From Erythrobacter aurantius (GTDB taxonomy: Bacteria > Pseudomonadota > Alphaproteobacteria > Sphingomonadales > Sphingomonadaceae): 64,000 nucleotides of DNA. The notes under the pieces are model-generated. The model did not search any database and had not been told where the DNA came from. It saw only the letters and a list, made by a program, of their open reading frames with translations. The stretch is taken from the NCBI RefSeq assembly GCF_023823125.1, contig NZ_CP090949.1, forward strand, positions 2,752,001-2,816,000, read 5' to 3'. Shown here one piece after another: positions 55,961 through 63,821 of this stretch (positions are counted from its first letter, which is position 1; each line of letters begins with the position of its first letter). The translations under genes and the position numbers were made by a program.

Positions 55961-57013
55961 TTAGGCGGCGAGCTTGCGGTGTTGCAAGCGCCGATATTCG
56001 ATGGTCTGTTGCTTGATCCTTTCACGTCGTTTGATGATGGCAGGTGCCCTGCCGAAGTAGGCATCGGCGGGCGTCACATTGTCGAGGCTCTCGTGGTAGC
56101 GCTGGTGGTTGTAGTGCTCGACGAAGGCCTCGATCTGCTGTTCGAGATCGCCGGGCAGGAAGTAATTCTCCAGCAACACGCGGTTCTTGAGCGTCTGGTG
56201 CCAGCGTTCGATCTTGCCCTGGGTCTGCGGATGGAAGGGTGCACCGCGCACATGGTCCATGTGCTTGCCGTCGAGATAGTCGGCAAGTTCACCGGCGATG
56301 TAGCTGGGACCGTTATCGCTGAGCAGGCGCGGCCTGTGCAGTACATTGGCGTGCTCGCAGCCTGAGGCGGCCAACGCCATGTCCAGCGTGTCGGTGACGT
56401 CTTCAGCCTTCATCGTCGTGCACAGCTTCCAGGCGATGATGTAGCGCGAGTAATCGTCGAGCACGGTCGACAGATACATCCAGCCCCAGCCAATGATCTT
56501 GAAGTAGGTGAAGTCCGTCTGCCACATCTCGTTGGGCCGAGTGGTCTTGGTGTGGAACGCCTCTGCCGCCTTGATCACCGTGTAGGCCGGGCTGGTGATC
56601 AGATCATGGGCCTTCAAGAGGCGGTAAACCGTGGCTTCCGACACGAAGTAGCGCTTCTCGTCGGTGAAGCGCACAGCCAGTTCACGCGGAGACAGCTCGG
56701 TCTGTTCCAGCGCCATCTCGACGATCTGATCCTGCACCTCGGGCGCGATCCTGTTCCACACCCGGCTTGGCGCAGATGGCCGGTCTGCCAGTGCCTCCGG
56801 TCCGCCTTCAAGGAAGCGGTCATACCAGCGGTAAAAAGAGCGCCTTGCCACGCCGAGCTGGTCCAGCGTGCGCTTGGCGGGCAGGTGCGATTGTTCAACC
56901 AGCTTAATGATCTCCAGCTTCTCGGATGCAGGATACCTCATTCGTCGTCTCCCCCATCCGCGATCATGCTTTTTTTGAGCAAGCGGTTCTCCAGGGTGAG
57001 ATCGGCTACGCAT
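55961..57013 (-). CDS. IS3 transposase OrfB (DDE integrase region)
   Basis: The part downstream of the frameshift, ending at 55,961, is a 320-plus-residue rve-type integrase. An HTH region (VARRSFYRWYDRFLEGG) is followed by DDE residues in WQTDFTYFKIIG, LLSDNGPSYIAG and QGKIERWHQTLKNR. The frame overlaps orfA. A run of seven A followed by G (56,976-56,969 on the minus strand) sits in the overlap and is a classic -1 slippery site, giving an OrfAB fusion transposase. All three catalytic acids are present, so the copy may be active. Confidence 0.92.
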   Translation of the reverse strand: MRSRSHPGEPLAQKKHDRGWGRRRMRYPASEKLEIIKLVEQSHLPAKRTLDQLGVARRSFYRWYDRFLEGGPEALADRPSAPSRVWNRIAPEVQDQIVEMALEQTELSPRELAVRFTDEKRYFVSEATVYRLLKAHDLITSPAYTVIKAAEAFHTKTTRPNEMWQTDFTYFKIIGWGWMYLSTVLDDYSRYIIAWKLCTTMKAEDVTDTLDMALAASGCEHANVLHRPRLLSDNGPSYIAGELADYLDGKHMDHVRGAPFHPQTQGKIERWHQTLKNRVLLENYFLPGDLEQQIEAFVEHYNHQRYHESLDNVTPADAYFGRAPAIIKRRERIKQQTIEYRRLQHRKLAA

Positions 57014-57312
57014 TCCTTCAGATCGCGGGCCTCGCGGCGAAGATCCTTCACCTCGTCAGTGGTCGCAGAACGGGCCGTATCGCCAGCAAGCCTGCGCTTG
57101 CCGGCCTCCATGAACTCCTTGGACCAAGTGTAATACAGGCTCTGGGCGATGCCTTCCTTCCGGCACAGCTCGGCAATGGAGTCATCACCGCGCAGGCCTC
57201 CCAGCACGATCCGGATTTTGTCCTCTGCAGAGAAGTGCCAGCGGGTCTTGCGGCGGATGTCCTTCACCACCTGTTCGGCCGGCAATTTGGACTTTGAGGA
57301 TTTGGGCTTCAT
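56938..57312 (-). CDS. IS3 transposase OrfA (HTH, leucine zipper)
   Basis: A 124-residue protein with a helix-turn-helix (IAELCRKEGIAQSLYYTWSK) and a coiled C-terminus (LRREARDLKECVADLTLEN). It overlaps orfB, and the poly-A slippery site near its end would allow -1 frameshifting. A truncated inverted copy of its 5' half is at 58,377. Confidence 0.92.
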   Translation of the reverse strand: MKPKSSKSKLPAEQVVKDIRRKTRWHFSAEDKIRIVLGGLRGDDSIAELCRKEGIAQSLYYTWSKEFMEAGKRRLAGDTARSATTDEVKDLRREARDLKECVADLTLENRLLKKSMIADGGDDE

Positions 57313-57397
57313 CTTCGTTCCTTCGTCACTACGACGAAGCCCAAATCCTCCTTAACTTACAACCTCAAATCTGTGCCATAAACGATGACGGGGGACA

Positions 57398-57613
57398 AAC
57401 GGCAACTGGATCGTCGAAGGATACGGCATCGCACCCGATTACGAGGTCGAAAATCCGCCGCACGCCACTTTCAACGGCGGCGATGCGCAGCTAGAGGCGG
57501 CTATCGCGCTGTTGCGTGACCGGATAGCGAATGAGCCGGTGCCTGCTCTGGTGCCCCGTCCGCTCAGCCCGCTTGGCACTCCGGCACGCGATGTCATGCG
57601 GCTGGATGGATAG
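57398..57613 (+). pseudogene. 3' fragment of a tricorn-like peptidase gene
   Basis: Encodes the last 71 residues or so of the peptidase at 27,892 (NWIVEGYGIAPDYEVENPPH through PLGTPARDV), ending MRLDG instead of TPLDR. It starts abruptly at the IS3 end, so it lacks the start and the catalytic domain. It accompanies the eda copy as part of one duplicated segment (57,398-58,287, matching 27,219-28,107). Confidence 0.88.
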
Positions 57614-57627
57614 ACGGGATAGAATTG

Positions 57628-58269
57628 ATGATGGATGCTCTTGAACAACGCCTCGCCGCCGCTCCGGTGGTGCCGCTGGTCGGGGAAAACGACCCGGACT
57701 GCGCGGTGAAGACCACTCAGGCGCTGGCCAACGGCGGCCTAAGCGTGATCGAGGTGGTTATGCGTAGCCCCGGCGCGCAGGCGGGGATGGAAGCGATCCT
57801 TGACCAGACCGAGGGGCTGATCGTCGGCGCGGGCACCGTGCTCACGCTCGATCAGGCGAAATCGGTGGTGGCGAGCGGGGCGCAGTTCATCGTCTCGCCT
57901 GGCCTCGTCGATGAAATCGCGCGCTATTGCATCGACGAAGGCATCCCGTTCTTCCCCGGCACGATGACAGCCGGCGAGGTGCAGCGCGCCTATGCGCTGG
58001 GCCTGCGCAAGGTGAAATTCTTCCCGGCGAGCCTTGCCGGTGGAGTACCGATGCTAAAGGCGTTCAGCTCGGTGTTTGGCGAAATGCGGTTCATGCCCAC
58101 GGGCGGCGTATCGGCGGCCAACCTTCCCGAATTCCTGTCTGTCCCCAGCGTCATTGCGTGCGGTGGCAGCTGGCTGACCCCGGCTAACGCGATTGACGCG
58201 GGCGATTATGCGCAGGTTACGGCGCTGGCCCGCGAAGCGGTGGACATCGCCCGGCAGGCGCGCGGATAA
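57628..58269 (+). CDS. eda: KDPG/KHG aldolase, second copy inside IS-flanked segment
   Basis: A 213-residue Entner-Doudoroff aldolase nearly identical to the one at 27,236; visible differences are VPLVGENDPDCAVK, ALANGG and the end IARQARG. The catalytic glutamate (EVVMRSPGA) and Schiff-base lysine (RKVKFFPASL) are kept, so it should be active. Several third-position differences show the two copies diverged before or after duplication and were not copied yesterday. It lies between an intact IS3 and an inverted truncated IS3, as in a composite transposon. Expression would need a promoter from the IS or the peptidase fragment. Confidence 0.93.
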   Translation: MMDALEQRLAAAPVVPLVGENDPDCAVKTTQALANGGLSVIEVVMRSPGAQAGMEAILDQTEGLIVGAGTVLTLDQAKSVVASGAQFIVSPGLVDEIARYCIDEGIPFFPGTMTAGEVQRAYALGLRKVKFFPASLAGGVPMLKAFSSVFGEMRFMPTGGVSAANLPEFLSVPSVIACGGSWLTPANAIDAGDYAQVTALAREAVDIARQARG

Positions 58270-58291
58270 ATTCGTTACCGGATCCGTCGCC

Positions 58292-58580
58292 TGTCCCCCG
58301 TCATCGTTTATGGCACAGATTTGAGGTTGTGATTTAAGGGGGATTTGGGCTTCGTCGTAGTGACGAAGGAACGAAGCTGAAGCCCAAATCCTCAAGGTCC
58401 AAAAAGCCTGCCGAACAGGTGGTGAAGGACATCCGCCGCAAGACCCGCTGGCACTTCTCTGCAGAGGACAAAATCCGGATCGTGCTGGGAGGCCTGCACG
58501 GTGATGACTCCATTGCGGAGCTGTGCCGCAAGGAAGGCATTGCCCAGAGCCTGTACTACACCTGGTCCAAGGGGTGCTGT
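58292..58580 (+). mobile_element. IS3-family fragment, inverted relative to the complete copy
   Basis: Begins with the same TGTCCCCCGTCATCG end as the complete IS3 and runs to within orfA, where it is cut by the IS6 end at 58,581. It contains a degenerate orfA start in which ATG is replaced by CTG. Confidence 0.85.
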
Positions 58581-58601
58581 GTGCTGTCAGTCCGACGCTA
58601 A
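58377..58601 (+). pseudogene. Truncated IS3 orfA
   Basis: Encodes the N-terminal 60-odd residues of OrfA (PAEQVVKDIRRKTRWHF, IAELCRKEGIAQSLYYTWSK), then runs into the IS6 end, gaining VLSVRR and a stop. The ATG of the intact copy is CTG here. No orfB follows, so it is inactive. Confidence 0.85.
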
Positions 58602-59396
58602 CTCGTCTTGGTCTGAGCCCGAAGTTTCTACCATCTACGAGTAGAGCCTTGGGCCGTTTTGATGCCCTTCGCCGGGCGTGATGGCAACAACCGTATTGGG
58701 GGCATGCCCCCAATACGGTTTGCCGCTTGATCCTGCCCCGATCTCGGCCGGGGTTCTGTTCCCGAGGCTCGAGTGGGGCCGGAAGTGGTTGTAGTCGTGC
58801 CGCCAGGCTTCCAGTTCCTGGCGGGCATGAGCGAGGCTGGTGAAGATCGTCTCGTTCAAGAACTCATCGCGCAGGCGCGCATTGAAGCTTTCGATGAACC
58901 CGTTCTGGTAGGGCTTGCCCGGCGCGATGTAGTGCCACTCAACGTTGCGCTCCTTGCTCCAGCGCAGGATCGCCATGCTGGTCAGTTCGGTGCCGTTATC
59001 GCTGACGATGGTGTGGGGCCTTGCCATGCGCTCGAACACCGCTGCATCGAGTTCACGCCCGACCCGTGCGCCCGAGATCGACGTGTCGGCGATCAGGCGC
59101 ACGCACTCCCGGGTGTAGCCCTTCATTCTACTAATCCGCTGCCGCTTGATGTCGGCGGCGAACATGGGCCCGAAGCGGTTCCACCACAGCCGCACGGTCT
59201 CATGACAGACATCTATCCCGCGTTCGAACAGCAGATCCTCAACATTGCGTAAGCTCAGTGGATACAGAACATAAAGCATCACAACCATTCGGATGACTTC
59301 AGGTGATGAGTGGAAGTAGCGGAACGGATTCTTGGCTTTGTTCATCTGCTCCAGCTAGCAGCCAGGCCCATCCGCCGCCATCGCTTTGACAATGCC
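58581..59396 (-). mobile_element. IS6-family insertion sequence, copy 2, with IS3 DNA inside
   Basis: The left 28 bp (58,581-58,608) match 34,969-34,996, and the right 286 bp (59,111-59,396) match 35,506-35,791 at a constant offset of 23,605 bp. The roughly 500 bp between come from an IS3-family element unrelated to the one at 55,885. It is therefore a hybrid, same orientation as copy 1. Confidence 0.82.
58635..59345 (-). CDS. Chimeric IS6 (N-term) / IS3 OrfB (C-term) transposase
   Basis: A 236-residue in-frame chimera. Residues 1-78 equal the IS6 transposase (MNKAKNPFRYFHSSPEVIRM ... RISRMKGYT). From there on the sequence is IS3 OrfB: RECVRLIADTSISGARVGRE, then IVSDNGTELTSMAILRWSKE, GFIESFNARLRDEFLNE and YNHFRPHSSLGNRTPAEIG. 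IS3 enzymes normally read DDYTREC at this point, so the joint lies at a shared YT codon pair within GGGTGTA microhomology (near 59,111). The IS6 DNA-binding part is joined to the second Asp and the Glu of IS3, but the first IS3 Asp is missing, so it is unlikely to be a working transposase. Confidence 0.88.
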   Translation of the reverse strand: MNKAKNPFRYFHSSPEVIRMVVMLYVLYPLSLRNVEDLLFERGIDVCHETVRLWWNRFGPMFAADIKRQRISRMKGYTRECVRLIADTSISGARVGRELDAAVFERMARPHTIVSDNGTELTSMAILRWSKERNVEWHYIAPGKPYQNGFIESFNARLRDEFLNETIFTSLAHARQELEAWRHDYNHFRPHSSLGNRTPAEIGAGSSGKPYWGHAPNTVVAITPGEGHQNGPRLYS

Positions 59397-60639
59397 GGCG
59401 GTGGACATAGGGCCCCGCGCAGGCGCAGCCGCCGCGCGCCTGCACGCCGAAGCGGTCCGACAGGATGCGCGTGACGAGCTGGTGATGGACAAGGCCGCCC
59501 CTGCCGTCACGCACGCGGAACGAGACGATCGGGAGCATCGCATCGTGATCCGGCCCGAGGGTCTCGATCAGCGGGTTCGCGCGCCAGCGTTCGAGCGCCG
59601 CCCGGCGCAGCTTCTCGGCACGCGCATCCAGCCCGGCACGCATCATGCAATCGCGCACGATGATCGCGAGCGCGGCGCGGATGTCGGCGATGGCGTTGGG
59701 CGTCCCCGCCTCCTCGCGCGCGGCGAGATCTGCGAGGTAATCGTGGCTCTCCGGGGTGACGAAGCTCACCGTCCCACCACCGGGTGCCGAGGGCGTATCC
59801 ATCATCACCGCCTCGCGTCGCACGACGAGCAGCCCGGAGGAACCCGGCCCGCCGACGAACTTGTGCGGCGAGGTGACGAGAGCATCGATATGGGCATCCG
59901 CCGCCGGGCGCATGGTCATGGGAAGATAGGGCCCGGCTCCGGCATAGTCCCAGATTACGCGCCCCCCATGCGCCTGCACCGCCTGCGAGACGGCGGCGAT
60001 GTCGGTGAGCGCGCCGGTCACGTTCGATCCGGCCGAGAAGGCGGCGATGATGTGCCTGCCGGAGTGTTCGACAAGGCTCGCTTCGAGTTCGGCCATGTCG
60101 GGCCCGCCGGACGGGCTTTCGGGCAGTTCGATCACGTCTGCCATGCTCTCGCGCCATGGCAGGAGATTGGAATGGTGTTCGTAAGGTCCGACCAGCACCA
60201 CGGGCCTGCGCCCTTCCGCATCGAGCCGGTCGGCGCCGAACAGGCGCACCAGCTTCTGGATGCCCGCCGTCGCGCCGGAACCGGCGAAGATGACCGCGTC
60301 TTCCTTGCCCGCCTCGCAGAACCGCGCGATCTCCTCGCGGGCGCAGCAGCGCAGGAGGTTAATCGAGCGCCCGCAGAACGAAGCCTGCGTGTGCGGGTTG
60401 GCGTAGACTGGAAGTACTTCTTCCATCACGAAGCGCTCGACCTGCATCAACGCACGGCCCGAGGCGGCGTAATCGGCGTAGATCATACGCACCGGACCGC
60501 ACGGCCCTTCGAACACCAGCCCCTTGCCGATCACGTCTTTTGCCAGCGTGCCCGCAGCGAGCGCGGCCTCGATCCCGGCGCGGAAGGCATCGAAAAGCGA
60601 AAGCGCGGCGGCAGTGCGGGTGGGGGCTGCATCGATCAT
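59397..60639 (-). CDS. Class V PLP-dependent aminotransferase, 3' truncated by IS6 copy 2
   Basis: About 414 genuine residues of a fold-type I PLP enzyme of the cysteine desulfurase/selenocysteine lyase-like class. Motifs: IYADYAASGRAL at about residue 53, GPYEHHSNLLPWRE, VIWDYAGAGPYLP (Asp contacting PLP), the lysine in TSPHKFVGGPGSSG and GGCACAGPY near the end, usual in this subgroup. After GPYVH the frame runs into the IS6 end and stops at 59,299, so the final tail of the protein is lost. It starts at ATG 60,639, divergent from an Lrp regulator 73 bp away, which suggests amino-acid metabolism. Activity after truncation is uncertain. Confidence 0.82.
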
Positions 60640-60712
60640 GCGAGGATAATCGCGCGGCCTCGATCAAATATCAGCACCTGTTTCGGGCAAAATCGGCTAT
60701 GACGCGTGTCAT

Positions 60713-61186
60713 ATGACCACTGAAATCCTCGAAATCGACCGCATCGATCGAAAGCTCCTCGCCGCGCTGCAGGCCGATTCCTCGCTCAGCCAGCGCGCGC
60801 TCGCCGACAAGGTCGGCCTGTCGCAGAACGCCTGCTGGCGGCGGCTCCAGCGCTTGCAGGCGGAGGGTGTCATTCTCGGCCAGCGTGCCGAGCTCGACCT
60901 CGCCCGCCTCGGGCTCGATCTGGTTGTCATGGTGATGATCAAGACGCCGCACCATTCCAAGGACTGGGCCGACCGCTTCAAGGCCCATGTCGAGCGCCTT
61001 CCCGGCGTGGTCGACCTCTACCGCATTGGCGGCGAGTGGGATTACCTCATCAAGGTCGTCACCCGCGGCATCGCCGGATACGACCGCTTCTACCAGAACC
61101 TGGTCGACGGGTTCGACCTGTCGGTGGTCACCGGGCACTTCGTCATGGAGGAGATGATCAGCGCCAAGCCGGTGGTGCTGACCTGA
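60713..61186 (+). CDS. Lrp/AsnC-family transcriptional regulator
   Basis: A 157-residue DNA-binding regulator. An N-terminal helix-turn-helix (LLAALQADSSLSQRALADKV, GLSQNACWRRLQRL) is followed by a RAM ligand-binding domain (about 70-150; LPGVVDLYRIGGEWDYLIKVV). Such proteins usually sense an amino acid and control a divergent neighbour, here the class V aminotransferase gene. Its operator should lie in the 73-bp gap 60,640-60,712. Confidence 0.93.
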   Translation: MTTEILEIDRIDRKLLAALQADSSLSQRALADKVGLSQNACWRRLQRLQAEGVILGQRAELDLARLGLDLVVMVMIKTPHHSKDWADRFKAHVERLPGVVDLYRIGGEWDYLIKVVTRGIAGYDRFYQNLVDGFDLSVVTGHFVMEEMISAKPVVLT

Positions 61187-61261
61187 CGCGTGCTACGCTC
61201 GATTGTCCGCTTTCGAGATGTCATACCCACCGGTTCGATGGCTTTACCCGGCGCAAAGCGG

Positions 61262-61816
61262 TCATTGGCCAAGGTATCTCCACCACCCCGGCCACCGGAC
61301 CTTATGCGGCGTGCGGGTGGCGTTCCAGATCTCGCGCTGTTCATCGTTGCTCAGCTTGCGGTCCCCGAGACGGGTAAGGGCAGCCTCGACGATCCACGGA
61401 TTGAGTTCCCAGCGCACCCGCGCCTGGTCGGTCGGATACTTGAGCCGCGCGATCCCGAGGTCGCCGATTATCGCGTCCACTCCTGAGTCGACGCACTTCC
61501 AGATGATCCTGGTCGGACCGTTGCAGCTCTCGGGGTGAGCCGCCCGCGCGCCTTCGATCGCATCGAGCGAGGCTCGCGCCGCTGCACTGTCCCCGGCCAG
61601 TCCCTTTTGGGTCAACTGCAGAAGGAACGCCTCGGCGGCGGTCACCCGTCGCTCGCACCCGTCCTCGCGGATCGTGACCATCTGCCCGAGGACTGTGTCA
61701 TAAGGCATCTCGCGTCTCCGGTTCCTCGGACGTCCGCGCGGATTGCCGGACTGGCCTTTGCGGAACCGGGTGGTCGCAGGCGGCTTCCGATATCCTATGG
61801 GGTCGGGCTCGCTCAT
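61262..61816 (-). CDS. DUF5681 phage-associated protein (second of two)
   Basis: A 184-residue protein with the DUF5681 N-terminal signature TRFRKGQSGNPRGRPRN. Members cluster with terminase and DNA-methylase genes of prophages and mobile islands; their role is unknown. The ATG at 61,816 overlaps the stop of the next upstream gene (ATGA), so it is the third gene of a methyltransferase-DUF5681-DUF5681 operon. Confidence 0.82.
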   Translation of the reverse strand: MSEPDPIGYRKPPATTRFRKGQSGNPRGRPRNRRREMPYDTVLGQMVTIREDGCERRVTAAEAFLLQLTQKGLAGDSAAARASLDAIEGARAAHPESCNGPTRIIWKCVDSGVDAIIGDLGIARLKYPTDQARVRWELNPWIVEAALTRLGDRKLSNDEQREIWNATRTPHKVRWPGWWRYLGQ

Positions 61817-62328
61817 GCGATCCGACCCCGCGGCCATTGCAGCATGTCAGGATCATTGGTGAAGAACCTGATCTGCTCGACATCCATTCGACTAAACTTC
61901 TTGCGGCCGGGCCGGCTGAGCGCTGCCTGTGTTGCCCACGCATTGACCTTCCAGCGATTGGGATGGTTGGGATCAGGGTCTGCAATGCCAAGAAGCCGCA
62001 TCGCCTCGTTGGCGTTGTCGGCGCAGTGATGGATCACGGTCTCGATCGGGCGGGAGCGCGGCTTCGCCTTCTTCGCCAGCGCAGCCTCGCGTTTCTCGAT
62101 CATCTTGAGGATCTTGCGGATCGCCATACGCTTGCCCGCGAGCGCATCCTTCAATGTCTGCTGCTGCAGCACCTCCTCAACCGTCAGTTCGCGCTCCTTG
62201 CCACCGACCGTTGTGGTAAGCCGCTTGTCGAGCACGATTTCGAACGCGGAGATGTTGGGTCGGCGCGGCTTGGGTGGCCGGCCTTTCGGATTGCCGGACT
62301 GACCCTTCTGGAACCGTGTGTCGCTCAT
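61813..62328 (-). CDS. DUF5681 phage-associated protein (first of two)
   Basis: A 171-residue basic protein beginning MSDTRFQKGQSGNPKGRPPK, the DUF5681 signature. The middle is helical and charged (LAGKRMAIRKILKMIEKREA) and the C-terminus contains a short WKVNAWATQAAL motif similar to the NPWIVEAAL of its neighbour, so the two are diverged tandem paralogues. It overlaps both neighbours by ATGA. Confidence 0.82.
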   Translation of the reverse strand: MSDTRFQKGQSGNPKGRPPKPRRPNISAFEIVLDKRLTTTVGGKERELTVEEVLQQQTLKDALAGKRMAIRKILKMIEKREAALAKKAKPRSRPIETVIHHCADNANEAMRLLGIADPDPNHPNRWKVNAWATQAALSRPGRKKFSRMDVEQIRFFTNDPDMLQWPRGRIA

Positions 62329-63632
62329 GCCGCTGCCTCCGCTTCGTTTTCGCGGTGGATCAGCTCGGGCTCCTTGCCGGTGAGATCGCTCCAGCGCTGC
62401 ATGGCGAGATCAACATAGGCCGGATCGATGTCGAGCCCGCGGAACCGTCTCCCCACCCGCTCGGCCGCGATCAGGCTGGTGCCCGAGCCAAGAAAGATGT
62501 CGAGCACGAGTTCGCCCTGCCTGGTCACGTCACAATATGCGTCAGCCACCATCGCCACCGGCTTGACGGTCGGGTGCAGTGCCAGGTCCTCGCGGCGCGA
62601 GCCCTTCATCGAGTTGACGCTCGGATAGTCCCAGACGTTGGTGCGGTTGCGACCGTGCTTGCCGAGCTCGACATTGTTGGTGTGCGCTGCACTACCCACG
62701 CGGTAGACGAACACCATCTCGTGCTTGGAACGATAGAGCGAGCCCATCCCGGCATTGCTCTTGTTCCACACACAGATGTTGAGGAGGTCATCGTAGATCC
62801 CGGAGACCGATGCAGTGACATCGTCCATGTGCCGCCAGTCCATGCACACGAAGTGGACCGCACCAGCGCGAGAGACCTTGGCGCAGGCACCGAGCGTGTC
62901 TGTGAGGAAGGTGCGGAACTCGCCCTCGCTCATCTCGCCCGAAGCCATCGCGAACTCACGGTGACGACCCTTGGCATTGGCATGGCCATTGATCTTCACG
63001 TTGTAAGGCGGATCGAGGAACGCGCAGTCGATCTCCTCGCCCTCGCCAACCAGACGCTTGAGGAACACGACATCGCGCCCATCGCCGCAAGCGACCCGAT
63101 GCTCGCCAAGCTGCCAGATGTCGCCAGTCTGCACGCGCGGGTTCTCCGGCACCGCAGGGATCACCTCGTCATCGGGATCATCGCTCTCGGCCAACACCAC
63201 ATCGATCTCACCGGGGCTGAAGCCCGTCAGCCCAAGGTCTATGTCGATCTCGGGTAGCGATAGCTCAGCCAGTTCCAGCTTGAGTATCTCGGTGTCCCAG
63301 CCCGCATTTAGCGCGATCTTGTTGTCGGCAAGCCTGAGCGCCCGCTTTTGCGGCTCGCTCAACCCATCGAGCGCGATGACGGGGACCGCCGCCAGACCCA
63401 TCTCCTTCGCTGCGCGCAATCGGCCGTGCCCCGCGATGAGGTGGCCATCCGGATCGGCGAGTATCGGGTTGGTGAACCCAAACGCGCGGATCGACTGCGC
63501 GATCTGTTCGATCTGCCTTTTCGAGTGCGTGCGCGCATTGCGCGGGTCGGGGACGAGCTCGCCTGGGGCCTTGTAGACCACTTCGAGCGTGCGATCGGCA
63601 GAGGGGGCTGCCGCCGGGGAGAGGTTGCTCAT
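62325..63632 (-). CDS. ParB-domain / beta-class DNA methyltransferase fusion
   Basis: A 435-residue protein. An N-terminal ParB/Srx-like domain (about 15-110; LVPDPRNARTHSKRQIEQIA, LIAGHGRLRAAKEMG) is fused to an amino-methyltransferase. Motif IV DPPYN (about 213) precedes motif I FLGSGTS (about 385), the order of beta-class N6-adenine or N4-cytosine methylases. This fusion is common in phages and integrative elements of alphaproteobacteria. No restriction endonuclease is adjacent in the window, so it looks like an orphan methylase. It heads an overlapping operon with the two DUF5681 genes. Confidence 0.9.
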   Translation of the reverse strand: MSNLSPAAAPSADRTLEVVYKAPGELVPDPRNARTHSKRQIEQIAQSIRAFGFTNPILADPDGHLIAGHGRLRAAKEMGLAAVPVIALDGLSEPQKRALRLADNKIALNAGWDTEILKLELAELSLPEIDIDLGLTGFSPGEIDVVLAESDDPDDEVIPAVPENPRVQTGDIWQLGEHRVACGDGRDVVFLKRLVGEGEEIDCAFLDPPYNVKINGHANAKGRHREFAMASGEMSEGEFRTFLTDTLGACAKVSRAGAVHFVCMDWRHMDDVTASVSGIYDDLLNICVWNKSNAGMGSLYRSKHEMVFVYRVGSAAHTNNVELGKHGRNRTNVWDYPSVNSMKGSRREDLALHPTVKPVAMVADAYCDVTRQGELVLDIFLGSGTSLIAAERVGRRFRGLDIDPAYVDLAMQRWSDLTGKEPELIHRENEAEAAA

Positions 63633-63821
63633 AAGTGGAACATATCAGGATCACCTTTGGAATCGAAGATCACTACGCACGGCTTATGCACAGGCGGTGG
63701 ATAGGTGCATTTCGACTGGACTGTACCCTCATTGAGAGCATTGGTGTGACTCGCGCCCGGTGAGCCGGGCTTGTCCCGGTAGCGGCGGCCATCCCGGCCA
63801 CTGCACGAACCGGAGACAGAC

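Larger units (their letters stand above)
55885..57397 (-). mobile_element. IS3-family insertion sequence, complete copy
   Basis: About 1.5 kb with orfA and orfB. The right end, read inward, begins TGTCCCCCGTCATCG and continues to TGGCACAGATTTGAGG. The left end carries a related GTCCGTCGTC...TTTGGCACAACTC, an imperfect inverted repeat, so the left boundary is approximate. The right boundary is fixed by the abrupt start of tricorn-gene sequence at 57,398. It inserted directly after the TpsA2 stop. Confidence 0.82.
34969..59396. mobile_element. IS6-bounded 24.4-kb block (pseudo-compound transposon-like)
   Basis: Two IS6-family copies in the same orientation bound this block, which carries the complete second TPS/CHAT cluster plus an IS3-eda-IS3 segment. 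The outer boundary genes are each broken by an IS end (TetR on the left, aminotransferase on the right) and do not restore one gene, so the present structure is the product of more than one event. The block as a mobile unit is an inference. Confidence 0.5.

Noticed and set aside
34969..59396. Simple single-event IS6 compound transposon insertion
   Set aside because: Flanking octamers differ and the two broken boundary genes are unrelated, so a clean one-step insertion with target duplication is not supported; only the IS-bounded structure is claimed.
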